Positions 8,459 to 18,800 of a stretch of DNA of 64,000 bases are shown piece by piece. The translations under genes were made by a program, and so were the position numbers. The DNA is taken from the NCBI GenBank assembly GCA_964636865.1, contig CAZWVJ010000005.1:1-64000 (forward strand), read 5' to 3'. This DNA is from B1SED10-75 sp964636865 (GTDB lineage Bacteria > Bacillota > Dethiobacteria > DTU022 > PWGO01). Each line of letters opens with the position of its first letter. Position 1 is the stretch's first letter. The notes under the pieces were generated by a model, which saw only the letters and a program-made list of their open reading frames with translations, searched no databases and had not been told where the DNA came from.

Positions 8459-9235
8459 TTATTGCCCCTTCACATCATACTTCCCTCTGGTAAAAGAATG
8501 CCTATGCACGGGAGATAAGCCGTGTTCTTCCAAAGCTTTACGGTGTAATTCAGTCCCATATCCTTTATGGCGAGCAAATCCATACTGCGGATATTTCAGA
8601 TCCAGGTTTTCCATGATACAGTCACGCGTCACCTTGGCGATGATTGAAGCTGCGGCTATTGAAAAAGAAACCCTATCTCCGTATTTAATTGCCTTCTGAG
8701 GATATTTCATTTCCGGAATAGTATATGCATCAACCAGGATGTATTCCGGCTTTAGCTTAAACTTTAAAATAGCATTATGCATAGCTTTTAATGAAGCCTG
8801 ATGTATATTTATATGATCAATGACATCTACGTCAACAATGCCGATACCTACATCCAAAGCTTTCTCATTAATCTCTCTATAAAGCACATCCCGTTTTTTT
8901 GGGGAGAGCTTTTTAGAATCATCCAATCCTTCAATCTCAGCATGTAATGGTAATATTACAGCTGCAGCCACAACAGGACCTGCCAGAGGCCCCCTTCCCG
9001 CTTCATCAACTCCGGCGATCAATGAATATCCGGAAGCGACCCCTTCAAATTCGTGATTTTTTAAATTGATTAGTCTATTAACTTCTTTTTGCTCTTTTTC
9101 CCTTTGATTTTCATATTTGTAATAAAGCTTTTGCGCTCCTTTACGGGCGTCTTCTCGCAACCTCCTGACTTGTTCATCACTCAAAGACCCATTTGACAGC
9201 ATTTCAGCTATTTCTTCTAAAGTATAATTTTGCAA
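8459..9235 (-). CDS. rnhB: Ribonuclease HII
   Basis: 258 aa. The catalytic core begins near residue 72 with IAGVDEAGRGPLAGPVVAAA, followed by LDDSKKLSPKKRD, ILVDAY, and SIAAASIIAKVTRD with the later acidic residue. The roughly 65-residue N-terminal extension (EEIAEMLSNGSLSDEQVRRLREDARKGAQK) is also found in Bacillus RnhB. The enzyme cleaves RNA in RNA-DNA hybrids and misincorporated ribonucleotides. It starts 5 bases after the rbgA stop, so it is part of the lepB-rbgA-rnhB-yraN run. Confidence 0.96.
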   Translation of the reverse strand: MQNYTLEEIAEMLSNGSLSDEQVRRLREDARKGAQKLYYKYENQREKEQKEVNRLINLKNHEFEGVASGYSLIAGVDEAGRGPLAGPVVAAAVILPLHAEIEGLDDSKKLSPKKRDVLYREINEKALDVGIGIVDVDVIDHINIHQASLKAMHNAILKFKLKPEYILVDAYTIPEMKYPQKAIKYGDRVSFSIAAASIIAKVTRDCIMENLDLKYPQYGFARHKGYGTELHRKALEEHGLSPVHRHSFTRGKYDVKGQ

Positions 9236-9240
9236 TAATT

Positions 9241-10104
9241 TTACTCCCCTATTCCATTATAATCAGTTTTATTAATTTCTTCAGGGGATTCCAGGGAAAT
9301 AGGGCCCAACCTTCCTTCCCGGAAATCTTTTAATAAAATTTGCGATGCTTTTGACAAATCAACTTCCCCACCTGAGCCCAAACTTCCTCGTCGGGCGCCG
9401 ATTTCCTCTAAAATCATCTCCGGATCTTCCTCTATTTTTTTTGTGATTCCATATCTGGAAATTAAACGCTCTAATAGTCTTTTATCTATAAGTTTATCTA
9501 TTAAAGAGAAAGCCACTTCCTGAGGATCAATTCTAGATTCTGAAATTAAACCCAAGACAGCTAAATTAGTAAACGTTGCTTCATTAATGTTTGGGGAAAG
9601 TATGCCTACCGTATCTAATAGTTCCAAGCCCGGCTTTATTCTCACCCATTGGTTTCCCCGGGTAATCCCCGGTTTATCGCCGGTTCTCACTGTCTTTCGT
9701 TTTAATAAAGAATTGGTAATTGTAGATTTTCCTACGTTGGGAATTCCCACGATCATAATACGGCAAGCCCGATTAAGCTTATTTCTGGAACTTTTTATGT
9801 CTATTGTATCAAGATAATCGCTGATGACAGCGGGGGCTTTTTTCATACTAAAGGAGAGAGCTTGCTGCCCGTTTGACTTAAAATAACTCTCCCATTGAGA
9901 AGTAACATTGTTTTCAGCTAAATCAGATTTGTTTAAAAGTATAACTTCCTGGCTTGGATTAATAATGTCACTTAAAATTGGATTTTTTGTGCTTTGTGGA
10001 GCTCGCGCATCCAGAATCTCCAAGACATAATCTACCACTTTCACCAACGTCTTTATCTCATTAATAAATCTTGGAGAGCCTTTAGATGATTTACCTTTTT
10101 TCAA
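9241..10104 (-). CDS. rbgA: Ribosome biogenesis GTPase RbgA (YlqF)
   Basis: 287 aa with circularly permuted GTPase motifs: G4 (LLNKSDLAE) precedes G1 (VGIPNVGKST), followed by G2-like GITRGNQW and G3 (LLDTVGIL). The N-terminal lysine-rich stretch and the C-terminal RNA-binding-like region fit RbgA, a late 50S assembly factor. It lies between signal peptidase I (15 bases upstream) and rnhB (5 bases downstream), the standard Firmicutes order. Confidence 0.94.
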   Translation of the reverse strand: MKKGKSSKGSPRFINEIKTLVKVVDYVLEILDARAPQSTKNPILSDIINPSQEVILLNKSDLAENNVTSQWESYFKSNGQQALSFSMKKAPAVISDYLDTIDIKSSRNKLNRACRIMIVGIPNVGKSTITNSLLKRKTVRTGDKPGITRGNQWVRIKPGLELLDTVGILSPNINEATFTNLAVLGLISESRIDPQEVAFSLIDKLIDKRLLERLISRYGITKKIEEDPEMILEEIGARRGSLGSGGEVDLSKASQILLKDFREGRLGPISLESPEEINKTDYNGIGE

Positions 10105-10119
10105 TTTATTTATTCTCCT

Positions 10120-10626
10120 TTAATGCAAAACACGAAACCCCTCAAAGGGCCAAAATACTAAGGCTGCACGCCCTTTTATCTCCTCCTCGGAAACAAACCC
10201 TACATCATCATACCTGCTGTCGCGGCTGTTAGCGCGATTATCACCTAGCACAAAATAATGGCCTTCAGGCACAGTAACCGGGCCATAATCATCAACAGAG
10301 TTTTTTTGTATATAAGGTTCTTCTACAGGTTCATCATTTATATATAATTTTTTGTCTTTAATTTGAACAGTATCTCCTTCAACTCCTACAACTCTTTTTA
10401 TAAAATCACGCTTATCTCTATACTCAAAAACTACTATCTCTTCATGCTCGGGCTCTTGAAATCGATAAACAAATTTATTAACCAGTATCCTTTCATTATG
10501 CTCTAGAGTGGGCTGCATCGATTGGCCGTCTACTAAAAAATGCTCTATTACAAAAACGCGCACTAGCAAAGCAATTATTATGGCAATAATAATTGAACGA
10601 ACCCATTCCCAAACTTCCTTACTCAA
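10120..10626 (-). CDS. lepB: Signal peptidase I
   Basis: 168 aa. A single N-terminal transmembrane segment (IIIAIIIALLVRVFVIEHF) is followed by DGQSMQPTLEHNERILVNKF with the catalytic Ser and KRDFIKRVVGVEGD with the general-base Lys. GHYFVLGDNRANSRDSR is the conserved box E region. The short length is typical of Gram-positive SipS-type enzymes that remove signal peptides on the outer membrane face. A terminator upstream (10690-10718) separates it from rplS, so its expression may need its own promoter or read-through. Confidence 0.95.
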   Translation of the reverse strand: MSKEVWEWVRSIIIAIIIALLVRVFVIEHFLVDGQSMQPTLEHNERILVNKFVYRFQEPEHEEIVVFEYRDKRDFIKRVVGVEGDTVQIKDKKLYINDEPVEEPYIQKNSVDDYGPVTVPEGHYFVLGDNRANSRDSRYDDVGFVSEEEIKGRAALVFWPFEGFRVLH

Positions 10627-10689
10627 AAAAAATTACCTCTTCTCATTTTGATTTAGAAATTTATTGCATACACTAAATTTTACGTTCGG

Positions 10690-10718
10690 TAAAAAAAGGA
10701 CTGCATGCACAGTCCTTA
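10690..10718 (-). terminator. Rho-independent terminator after rplS
   Basis: On the minus strand AAGGACTG and CAGTCCTT form a perfect 8-bp stem with a 6-base loop, followed by seven T. It starts 22 bases past the L19 stop. Confidence 0.9.
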
Positions 10719-10739
10719 AAAGCGGGTATTTCCAAAATA

Positions 10740-11081
10740 TTAACGTTTTACTTTTATACGGGTCTTTTTGCCGGTCAAATTACGCAAGAAATAAAGCCTT
10801 GAACGCCTGACCGAGCCTTTACGCACAACTTCTATCTTTTCAATTAACGGCGAATGCAAGGGGAATATTCTCTCTATGCCAATGCCCGATGAAACTCTTC
10901 GCACCGTAAAAGTTTCTTTGGTACCTCCTCCACGCCTACGAATAACATATCCCTCGAAAACTTGAATCCGCTCCCTACTGCCTTCAACTACTTTTACATG
11001 AACTCTAACCAAATCACCGGCAGAGAAATCAGGAATATCTTTTTTTAAATATTTATTTTCAACTTCCTGCATTATATCCAT
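10740..11081 (-). CDS. rplS: 50S ribosomal protein L19
   Basis: 113 aa from ATG 11081, chosen because AGGAGG lies 9 bases upstream and MDIMQEVENKYLKKDIPDF gives the family's usual N-terminus and length. Two in-frame upstream ATGs overlap or precede the ribosome site. Conserved features are FSAGDLVRVHVKVVEG, RIQVFEGYVIRRRGGG, TVRRVSSGIGIER and the C-terminal RRSRLYFLRN. L19 sits at the 30S-50S interface. It has its own promoter upstream and a terminator downstream, although it follows trmD in the conserved order. Confidence 0.97.
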   Translation of the reverse strand: MDIMQEVENKYLKKDIPDFSAGDLVRVHVKVVEGSRERIQVFEGYVIRRRGGGTKETFTVRRVSSGIGIERIFPLHSPLIEKIEVVRKGSVRRSRLYFLRNLTGKKTRIKVKR

Positions 11082-11131
11082 TTTCTTCATCCTCCTATTC
11101 CTTATCAATTCAATACCTAAATAACACAGGT

Positions 11132-11160
11132 ATTATAGCACACAGGGTAACCTTTTACAA
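11132..11160 (-). promoter_or_regulatory. Sigma-A type promoter for rplS
   Basis: On the minus strand TTGTAA (11155-11160), a 17-base spacer and a perfect TATAAT (11132-11137). This places transcription start about 45 bases before the rplS start codon. Confidence 0.65.
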
Positions 11161-11247
11161 TATAATAAGCTTTCCTAAATATTTTGCAGTTTTGTTAAAT
11201 TAATAACCAAAGATTAAGTTACATATAACGCCTGTTGTTACTTACAT

Positions 11248-11976
11248 TTACTTGGAAAAAAAATCCAAGCACTCCTTTGTTTCTTTCGCGGAAATCCCGG
11301 CCTTTTCTAATAGATCCGGGCGCCTGCAGGCGGTTTTATATATAGCTTTCCGGCGCCTCCATTTTTTTATCAAGGCATGATTGCCTGATAAAAGAACTTC
11401 AGGCACATGTAATCCTTTAAATGCCGGGGGACGGGTATATTGAGGGTACTCCAATAAATGTTCCGCAAAAGATTCGTCATTCAAAGCTTCCTCATCTAAA
11501 AGCCCGGGCAAAAGCCTTATGACTGCTTCTGTGATGACCATCGCCGGCAATTCACCCCCGGTTAGAACATAATCACCTATAGATATTTCCTCATCTATTA
11601 AATGATCGCGCACTCTCTCATCTACGCCTTCGTAATGGCCACACAAAAGTAGCAGATGTTTTTTTTGGGATAGCTCCTCACATTTTGCCTGGTTAAAAAT
11701 CTTTCCTTGAGGCGATAAAAGCACTTTCCACGTAAATTCCTCTTCTCCGGCAGATAAGTCTTCCACGGCAGAAAATATAGGTTCGGGCTTTAATATCATA
11801 CCTTTACCGCCCCCATAAGGATAATCATCGACCTGGCGGTGTTTCCCTTCCGCATAATCCCTTAAATTACTAATACGCACCCGAACCAGCCCTCGGTCAA
11901 CTGCTCGTTTAACCATGCTTTCATCAAAGGGACCCTGGAACATATTGGGAAATAAGGTAACAATATCAATAAGCAT
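11248..11976 (-). CDS. trmD: tRNA (guanine37-N1)-methyltransferase
   Basis: 242 aa. TrmD trefoil-knot signatures are present: MLIDIVTLFPNMFQG, YPYGGGKGMILKPEP, LLLLCGHYEGVDERVRD and EISIGDYVLTGGELPAM. It methylates G37 of tRNAs next to the anticodon using S-adenosylmethionine and prevents +1 frameshifting. It begins 23 bases after the rimM stop, in the rpsP-khpA-rimM-trmD order. Confidence 0.97.
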   Translation of the reverse strand: MLIDIVTLFPNMFQGPFDESMVKRAVDRGLVRVRISNLRDYAEGKHRQVDDYPYGGGKGMILKPEPIFSAVEDLSAGEEEFTWKVLLSPQGKIFNQAKCEELSQKKHLLLLCGHYEGVDERVRDHLIDEEISIGDYVLTGGELPAMVITEAVIRLLPGLLDEEALNDESFAEHLLEYPQYTRPPAFKGLHVPEVLLSGNHALIKKWRRRKAIYKTACRRPDLLEKAGISAKETKECLDFFSK

Positions 11977-11999
11977 AATATTTCCTCCCGCAAAGCGGT

Positions 12000-12518
12000 T
12001 TAGATATCTTTAAGGCCTTCTGGAAGCACTACTGTTAATCTTCCTGCTTCAAAATCAACGTTTCTTATTACTTCTTTTACTGCCGGCACCAGAATATTAT
12101 TTTTCTCTTTTTCTCCGTTTACCACGTATACGTCTTGACCTCCTCCGGGCAATATATCTATAACTGCTCCCAGATATTCGCCCTGTTCCGTATAAACCTC
12201 CAGACCAATTATTTCATCAAAATAATATCGGTCCGGGGGTAACGCCACCCTTTCCTCCGGTAATATATACAGACCAGTGCCTTTCAATTCACCTGCTTCT
12301 TCCCGGCTTTCGATTTTTTTTAATTTAACAATCCACATGCTTCCGTGCAGGCGAGCATGTTCTACTTCATGGCAAGTTATTTTTCCGGAGATGTCCAATC
12401 TTACATTTTTTAATTCATAACAGCGCTCCGGAAAATCAGAATAAGGAATAACCCTTAATTCACCTTTTACACCGTGGGCAGAAACAACTTGGCCGATAAA
12501 AATAAGCTCTTGGGTCAT
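12000..12518 (-). CDS. rimM: 16S rRNA processing protein RimM
   Basis: 172 aa from ATG 12518, chosen because GAGGGG lies 8 bases upstream and MTQELIFIGQVVSAHGVKGE matches the family N-terminus; upstream in-frame ATGs lack a site. The N-terminal RimM domain (GVKGELRV) is followed by a PRC-barrel (DRYYFDEIIGLEVYTEQGEYLG, ILVPAVKEVI). It binds S19 and assists 30S maturation. Confidence 0.95.
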   Translation of the reverse strand: MTQELIFIGQVVSAHGVKGELRVIPYSDFPERCYELKNVRLDISGKITCHEVEHARLHGSMWIVKLKKIESREEAGELKGTGLYILPEERVALPPDRYYFDEIIGLEVYTEQGEYLGAVIDILPGGGQDVYVVNGEKEKNNILVPAVKEVIRNVDFEAGRLTVVLPEGLKDI

Positions 12519-12567
12519 TTTTATACCCCTCATAAAATGACATCTCAAAAGATTTTAAAAGATGGTG

Positions 12568-12798
12568 TTATTGCATTATTTCTACCATGACCCTTTTTTC
12601 TTCTTTGATAGCAGCTGCTCCTACTACAACTCGAATTGCTTTAATAATTCGTCCTTGTTTGCCGATTATTTTACCCATGTCGTCGGGATCAACTCTTAGT
12701 TCCAAAATTATTGAGCGCTCACCGTCTACCTGGCGGACGTCTACCTGCTCGGGATAATCTACTAAGGCTTTCGCAATGTACTCTAGCAGTTCTTTCAT
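12568..12798 (-). CDS. khpA: KH-domain RNA-binding protein KhpA (YlqC)
   Basis: 76 aa. The small single KH domain has the GxxG loop in MGKIIGKQGRIIKAIRVVVGAAA. The start follows AGGAGGA. KhpA usually pairs with KhpB/Jag and affects cell wall and RNA metabolism. It is placed between rpsP and rimM as in other Firmicutes. Confidence 0.93.
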   Translation of the reverse strand: MKELLEYIAKALVDYPEQVDVRQVDGERSIILELRVDPDDMGKIIGKQGRIIKAIRVVVGAAAIKEEKRVMVEIMQ

Positions 12799-12810
12799 AG
12801 TAATCCTCCT

Positions 12811-13056
12811 TTATTTTATTGCTTCTGTTTGCTCTAAAAGGTTTTTGACTCTTTCTGAAGGCCTGGCCCCTCTAGAAATCCATTTCTGTACTTTTTCCTG
12901 GTTTACAACCACCGTGGAAGGATCGGTCATGGGATTATAAAATCCTATTTCTTCAATAAACCGCCCATCCCGTGGTGACCGCGAATCAGAAACTACAATC
13001 CGGTAAGCAGGTTTTTTCTTGCCCCCTATTCTCTTTAATCGGATTCGAACTGCCAA
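12811..13056 (-). CDS. rpsP: 30S ribosomal protein S16 (TTG start)
   Basis: 81 aa. The start is read as TTG at 13056, giving M-AVRIRLKRIGGKKKPAYRIV, the family N-terminus, with AGGAGGTG 8 bases upstream. The first in-frame ATG (13077) overlaps the ribosome site and would add seven non-homologous residues. Conserved DSRSPRDGRFIEEIGFYNP is present. It starts 33 bases downstream of ffh, and the genes khpA-rimM-trmD follow. Confidence 0.95.
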   Translation of the reverse strand: MAVRIRLKRIGGKKKPAYRIVVSDSRSPRDGRFIEEIGFYNPMTDPSTVVVNQEKVQKWISRGARPSERVKNLLEQTEAIK

Positions 13057-13089
13057 TATGAATACACCTCCTCTCATCAGCTAATCGAT

Positions 13090-14436
13090 TTACTGCATAA
13101 AAGGAAAACTTTTCATGCCTTTAGCCTTTTTAGCTTTCTTTTTATCCATGCTTCCAATTTTTTTCATCATTTTCCGCATTTGCTCAAATTGTTTTAAAAG
13201 ACGGTTCACATCCTGGACGGTAGTTCCACTTCCTCTGGCAATCCTTTTTCTTCTACTACTGTTTAAAATATCCGGGTTATGGCGTTCCTCCCTTGTCATG
13301 GAATTTATTATGGCCTCAGTTAATTTTAACTGCTCTTCTCCCAAAGATAAATCTTTAAATTCTTTAGGTAGCCCCGCACCACCCAGCATATCAACCATTT
13401 CTTCCAATGAACCCATTTTTTTAACCTGGGCTAATTGCTCCTGAAAGTCTTCAAGATTAAACTGCTGGCTTAATAATTTCTTTTCCAGCTCGGCCGATTT
13501 CTCTTTATCCATGTTAGCTTCGGCTTTTTCAATAAAAGTAAGAAGGTCACCCATGCCCAGAATACTTTTTACCATGCGATCAGGATTAAAAGGTTCCAGG
13601 GCTTCCATCTTTTCCCCGGTGCCTACAAATTTTATGGGGCAACCGGTTACATCTTTCACAGACAGAGCAGCGCCTCCTCTGGTATCTCCATCTAACTTGG
13701 TGAGAATTACTCCTGTTAAATCAACTTTTTGATTAAATTCACTCGCAATATTTACTGCATCCTGCCCGGTCATAGCATCAACAACAAGTAGAACCTCTTC
13801 AGGATTAAGCTCTTTTTTTAATGAAAGCAATTCTTCCATAAGATCTTCCACCACATGAAGTCTTCCGGAAGTATCTACAATAAGTATATCGTTTCCATTC
13901 ACTTTAGCCGACTCTTCAGCATTCCGGGAAATTTCCAGCGGACTTTTTCCCTCCGCAGAAACAGGGAGTGAAGCTTCAGAAGCATACACTTGCAGCTGTT
14001 CCACAGCTCCCGGCCTATTTAAATCTGCAGCAGCCAAAAGGGGATTATGTCCTTTACTTCTTAAATTATGAGCAAGTTTAACGGCAGTAGTGGTTTTACC
14101 TGAGCCCTGTAGGCCCGCCAGCAAAATAATCGAAGGTGTACGTGATGTAGAAAATTTAATCTGGCTGTCTTCCTGTTCCAGTATTTGAGTCAATTCCTCC
14201 TGCACAATCTTAATTACTTGCTGAGCCGGAGTCAAACTCTTAAGAACTTCGTGTCCCACAGCTCTTTCCTTCACAGCGGCTACCAGTTTTTTGACTACTT
14301 TAAAGTTTACGTCCGCTTCCAGCAATGCTACTCTTATTTCCCTTAAAGCCAATTCCACATCTTTTTCGTTTAACTTGCCTTTACCTTTCAAGCGCTGAAA
14401 AGTATTTTGAATTTTTTCGGTCAAAGAATCAAACAT
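13090..14436 (-). CDS. ffh: Signal recognition particle protein Ffh (SRP54)
   Basis: 448 aa from the second ATG (14436), which has the better spacing from AAGGTGG; the ATG at 14442 is almost on top of it. NG GTPase domain: GLQGSGKTTTAVKLA, DTSGRLHV and TKLDGDTRGG. The C-terminal methionine-rich M domain includes RKRIARGSGTTVQDVNRLLKQF and MRKMMKKIGSM, which bind SRP RNA and signal sequences. With FtsY, encoded two genes upstream, it delivers nascent membrane proteins. YlxM lies directly upstream (23-29 bases). Confidence 0.97.
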   Translation of the reverse strand: MFDSLTEKIQNTFQRLKGKGKLNEKDVELALREIRVALLEADVNFKVVKKLVAAVKERAVGHEVLKSLTPAQQVIKIVQEELTQILEQEDSQIKFSTSRTPSIILLAGLQGSGKTTTAVKLAHNLRSKGHNPLLAAADLNRPGAVEQLQVYASEASLPVSAEGKSPLEISRNAEESAKVNGNDILIVDTSGRLHVVEDLMEELLSLKKELNPEEVLLVVDAMTGQDAVNIASEFNQKVDLTGVILTKLDGDTRGGAALSVKDVTGCPIKFVGTGEKMEALEPFNPDRMVKSILGMGDLLTFIEKAEANMDKEKSAELEKKLLSQQFNLEDFQEQLAQVKKMGSLEEMVDMLGGAGLPKEFKDLSLGEEQLKLTEAIINSMTREERHNPDILNSSRRKRIARGSGTTVQDVNRLLKQFEQMRKMMKKIGSMDKKKAKKAKGMKSFPFMQ

Positions 14437-14465
14437 TTCCATCCCACCTTCAGGGAAAATTTACC

Positions 14466-14813
14466 TTAGTTTTCGTTTTCTTCCAATAATTCTTCAATAA
14501 TCTCTTTTAAATTCTTAATATTAATATTTTTTAGGTTATCTTGCGAAACGATATTTAGTGCGTCCTGCAACTTTTCTTTGCGGTAATTATACCGGGAAAA
14601 AAGCTGCATTCTTGTTTCTATCTCTTCCAGTGAGTGCACCGCTCTGCGTAAAAGATCATAAACTCCCTGACGGCTGATATTATATTCCAAAGCAATCTCA
14701 CCGAGAGAAAAATTATTAAAATAATAGAGTTCTATAGCTTTTTGTTGTTTATCCGTTAAAAAAAAACTATAGAAATCATATAAAAAACTAATCCTATTTA
14801 GCTCTTCAAGCAT
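14466..14813 (-). CDS. ylxM: YlxM family putative helix-turn-helix SRP-associated protein (UPF0122)
   Basis: 115 aa. A sigma70 region 4-like helix-turn-helix is seen in LTDKQQKAIELYYFNNFSLGEIALEYNISRQGVYDLLRRAVHSLE. The C-terminus is charged. YlxM is almost always encoded with ftsY and ffh in Firmicutes; in streptococci it binds SRP components. Here it lies between ftsY and ffh. Confidence 0.92.
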   Translation of the reverse strand: MLEELNRISFLYDFYSFFLTDKQQKAIELYYFNNFSLGEIALEYNISRQGVYDLLRRAVHSLEEIETRMQLFSRYNYRKEKLQDALNIVSQDNLKNINIKNLKEIIEELLEENEN

Positions 14814-14903
14814 AAATCACCCTGTCAAGTTTAATTACTTTACAGGTCATTTTAACTCAAAAAATAACAAAAATCAATGTTTTATATTTTGATAAGGAAA
14901 GCA

Positions 14904-15812
14904 TTAATCCAAAAGAGCTTTAACAAAAGATGTAGGATCAAAAATTTCCAGGTCTTCTATATTTTCTCCCAAACCTACATATTTCACCGGAATCCCCAAT
15001 TGTTCTTTAATAGCCAATACAATTCCCCCTTTGGCTGTGCCGTCCAATTTAGTCAAAACAACTCCGCTAACCGGAACTGCATCACTAAATTTTTTTGCCT
15101 GGACAAGGCCGTTTTGGCCGGTAGTAGCATCTATTACCAACAAGACCTCATGAGGAGCTCCGTTCATCACCTTACCATTAACCCGATAGACCTTTTTTAA
15201 TTCCTCCATAAGATTAACCTTGGTATGTAAACGTCCTGCAGTATCGCCTATAACTATTTCTACCCCTCGTGATCTAGCAGCATTTAAGGCATCAAAAAAT
15301 ACAGATGAAGGGTCTGAACCTGTTTGCTGTTTAATAAAATCAGTGCTTACTCTTTGAGCCCATATCTCCAATTGCTCAATAGCTGCTGCTCTGAAAGTGT
15401 CGCCGGCAACCAGCATAACTTTTTTATTGGCATTGCGCCACCGGTAAGCAAGCTTACCTATGGTAGTAGTTTTCCCCGAGCCATTAACTCCTATAACTAA
15501 TATTACATGAGGAGAATCTTTGATTTTTTCATCCTCCTCAGGTTGATAATCAAAAAGATCAGCCATTTTTTGTATTAAAAGGTTTTTGACCTCAAAAGGC
15601 TCGGTGATTTTATTCTGATGAATCTCTGTTTTAAGTTCTTCAATTATTTTTAATGATGTGTCAACCCCCACATCACTCATTATTAAGCTTTCTTCCAATT
15701 CTTCAAAAAAATTTTCATCTATTTTTTTGCCCTTAAAAAGATTATCCAGCTGTTGGCTGAAATTAGCCCGTGTTTTTACCAGGCCATTTTTAAACTTTTC
15801 CATCAAACTCAT
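14904..15812 (-). CDS. ftsY: Signal recognition particle receptor FtsY
   Basis: 302 aa, without a long acidic N-terminal domain. The N domain (MEKFKNGLVKTRANFSQQLD) is followed by the G domain: VIGVNGSGKTTTIGKLAYRW, DTFRAAAIEQL, DTAGRLHTK and TKLDGTAKGG. GAGGGGG lies 8 bases before ATG 15812. It pairs with Ffh at the membrane. It follows smc by 55 bases, the usual smc-ftsY linkage. Confidence 0.97.
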   Translation of the reverse strand: MSLMEKFKNGLVKTRANFSQQLDNLFKGKKIDENFFEELEESLIMSDVGVDTSLKIIEELKTEIHQNKITEPFEVKNLLIQKMADLFDYQPEEDEKIKDSPHVILVIGVNGSGKTTTIGKLAYRWRNANKKVMLVAGDTFRAAAIEQLEIWAQRVSTDFIKQQTGSDPSSVFFDALNAARSRGVEIVIGDTAGRLHTKVNLMEELKKVYRVNGKVMNGAPHEVLLVIDATTGQNGLVQAKKFSDAVPVSGVVLTKLDGTAKGGIVLAIKEQLGIPVKYVGLGENIEDLEIFDPTSFVKALLD

Positions 15813-15867
15813 ATGCTAGTCCCCCTCGGCATGAATATTTCTATGATCGGAATAATAAAGTTGGCAC

Positions 15868-18800
15868 CTAGCTGGCTTTTCGACTCAGCTTCAATGATAC
15901 TAATTTGGAAATCCCCGGTTCAGGCATGGTAACCCCATAAACAATATCAGCTATCTCCATAGTTTTACGGCGGTGAGTATTAAGGATAAACTGGGCATTA
16001 GCGGAAGAGTTCTGCAAAAACTCCAGAAACTTGGTTAAGTTGCTCTCATCCAATGAAGACTCAATTTCATCCAGAAAATAAAACGGAGCCGGTTTATATT
16101 TAAATATTGCAAAAAGTAAAGCAATGGCCGTTAAAGCTTTTTCTCCGGTAGATAAAAGGGAAATATTTTTTAATTTTTTCCCCGGTGGCTGCACGTAAAA
16201 CTCTACCCCTGATTCTAAAATATTAGCTTCATCAGCAATTTGGAGCATTGCTTCCCCACCGCCAAAAAGTTCCGCGAAAGTATTTTTAAAGTTATTACCA
16301 ATCTCCTCTAATGCCTCTTGGAATTGATTTTTGATCCGTTCATCTATTTCAGCCAAAATATCTTGAAGAGATGACTCCCCATTTTTCAAATCCTCTTGTT
16401 GAGAATACAAAAATTTTAGCCTTTCAGATAAACGCTCCTCTTCATCTATAGCTCCTATCCGAACGTGACCCAAGTTTTCAATCTCGCTTTGAATACAGTT
16501 AATTTCATCCAGTACTTGTGACTCATCAACTTCTGAAAGATTTTGAACCGGCTCCGCTGAGCTTCCAAACTTTTCTTTAAAGGAATTTTTCTGGTGATCA
16601 ATTTCTGTTTGCAGGCGAGTTTTTTCTAATTCTAACTTTTGCTCTTGATTTTCCAATCTAGATTTTTTACTCTTTAATTTTTGAATTTGTTTTTCTAATT
16701 CTGTTAGATGAGCTTGAAGTTCGTCATATTGAGTTTTTACTTTTTCATACTCCATATTAGTGTCTTTGTTTTTCCCGGCCAGTTCATCTTCTTTGGTATT
16801 TTCATTTTCTAATTCATTTTTTAGTTCCTCCAGAGATTGTTCCAGCCGCTCATTTTCTTGTTTGCAATTTTCCATATCCTCATTGATCTTATTCAGTTCT
16901 TTATCAGCTTCCTTAATTTTCTCTTCCAAATAGTTTTTTTGTTCTTTCGCCCGATTATATTCAACCTGCTGATTAGTTAATAATTCAGCTACTTCATCCC
17001 TTTCTTCTAAAATATGCTGATATTTTTCTTTAAGTTTCTCCAGTTTAGTTGATATTTCTGAACGTGATTTTTTTGTTGTTTCCAGCTCATTTGCAGAGTC
17101 ATCTATTCTATTTTGAATATCACTTTTTTCTTCAATATATGCATCTATAGAATTATTAAGCTTTTGCAATTCTTCTTCAATATGTTCTTTTTCTTTATTT
17201 AAAAGAGATATGTTTTGTTTTAATTCTGTAACTTCCTGATTTTGTTGCTCTTTCTGATTTTTAAATTCTTTAATCTTTTTTTGAAGATTTTGCTCCTGGT
17301 GCTTTTTTTCCTTGAGTTTCATTTCCAACTCATCTTTTTCTTGAGTTAATTCGTTTATCTTGTCTTCCAATTCCTTTATTTCTTCATTCACGTTCCAAGA
17401 TCCATAAGATTCCGAGCTGTTTCTGCCTCCCCGGATGACTCCCCCCGGATATACAACTTGTCCGTTGAGTGTAACCACATAAGCATTATACCCACTTTTG
17501 CGGGCAACTTCCAGGGCAGAATCCAAATCTTCTGTAATTATAAAATTTCCTAAGAGCCAATTTGCTACATCTTGATAAGCGGAATCAAACTTAATCAGGT
17601 CTACGGCTCTTCCTTTAACTCCTGATATATTCTCAAAGTCCTCGATTCTTGCCATCTCAGTTGGAGCAGCCTTTTGCATCAAGTTAACCGGAAATATGTT
17701 GCTCCAACCTCTTTGCTCTTTTAAAAGGTGATTAACTGCTTTTTTAGCTGTTTTTTCATCATGAACTACTACTCCAAATATTTTATCTCCTATTGCTGTT
17801 TCTATCGCAGGCTTTAATTCTGATGGAATATGGAGTATAGAAGCAATGTTCCCCAATAACTCTTGTTTCGTTGATTCATTGTTTAGCAAAAAATCTGCGC
17901 CTTCTTGAAAAGGATTCTGTTCTCGCTTATATTTATTCAAAATCCACAGCCTATTCTCCTGAGCAGATAGTTTTTCTTTAACACTTGTTATTTCCTCATT
18001 TAACCTGCTTACTTCCAGCCTGCATTTTTCTTCCGCATCTATTGCTTCACCTAAATCTTTCTCGATTTTTTGCAAGCTCTCGGTTTTTTCCTCGTTTTCT
18101 TTTTCCCGTTCCTTTATCTTTTTATCAATTGATTCCAATTTCTCTTCCTGACGATAATATTCTCCTTTAAGATCAGTAATTTTTTGTTCGGCATTATCTT
18201 TTGTATGCTCCAATTCACTTAATGTGGACTCTAATGCTTCCTGGCGAGAAGAAACCGAAGTTAATTCCTGTTGAAGGTTTTCTATATTTAATAATGAATC
18301 GTCGTTTTGATATAATTCCATTTTCTCTTTTAGTTCATTTATTTTTTCATTGGTTTCTTCCATAACTTTTTCTTTCGCATAAAACTGCCGCAGCCAATTA
18401 TCTTTGTCTTCACGAAGTTTTTCACAGCGGTTTTCCGAGTTTTTTAACTTATCATGATTATTATCTTTTTGTTGGGAAATGTTTTGTATTTTTTCTTCCC
18501 ATAACTTACGTCTGGAATCAAGTTGGTCTTTTTCATACAAAAAAGACTGTAAATTAGTTTCCAATTTTCTTTTAGTTTCCGTTAATTCATCTACCTGGTT
18601 TTTTACCTTCTCCCAAGTTTCATTTTTTTCGTTAAGTTCTTTTGTAGTTTGAAGTTTTTCATCTTCTACTGCAGAATATTTAATATTCAATTTTTCCAGT
18701 GATTGGTTGTTTTTTTCCAATCGATGGCTAAAAAGAAAACGTTCATTCTCTTTTAATTCTTCTTTTAACTCCAAATATTCATGAGCTGTTTTTGCCTGTT

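Noticed and set aside
13031..13052. T-loop-like GTTCGAATCC on the minus strand, suggesting a tRNA
   Set aside because: It is the coding sequence for the start of S16 (VRIRLKR), and no acceptor or anticodon stem can be drawn around it.
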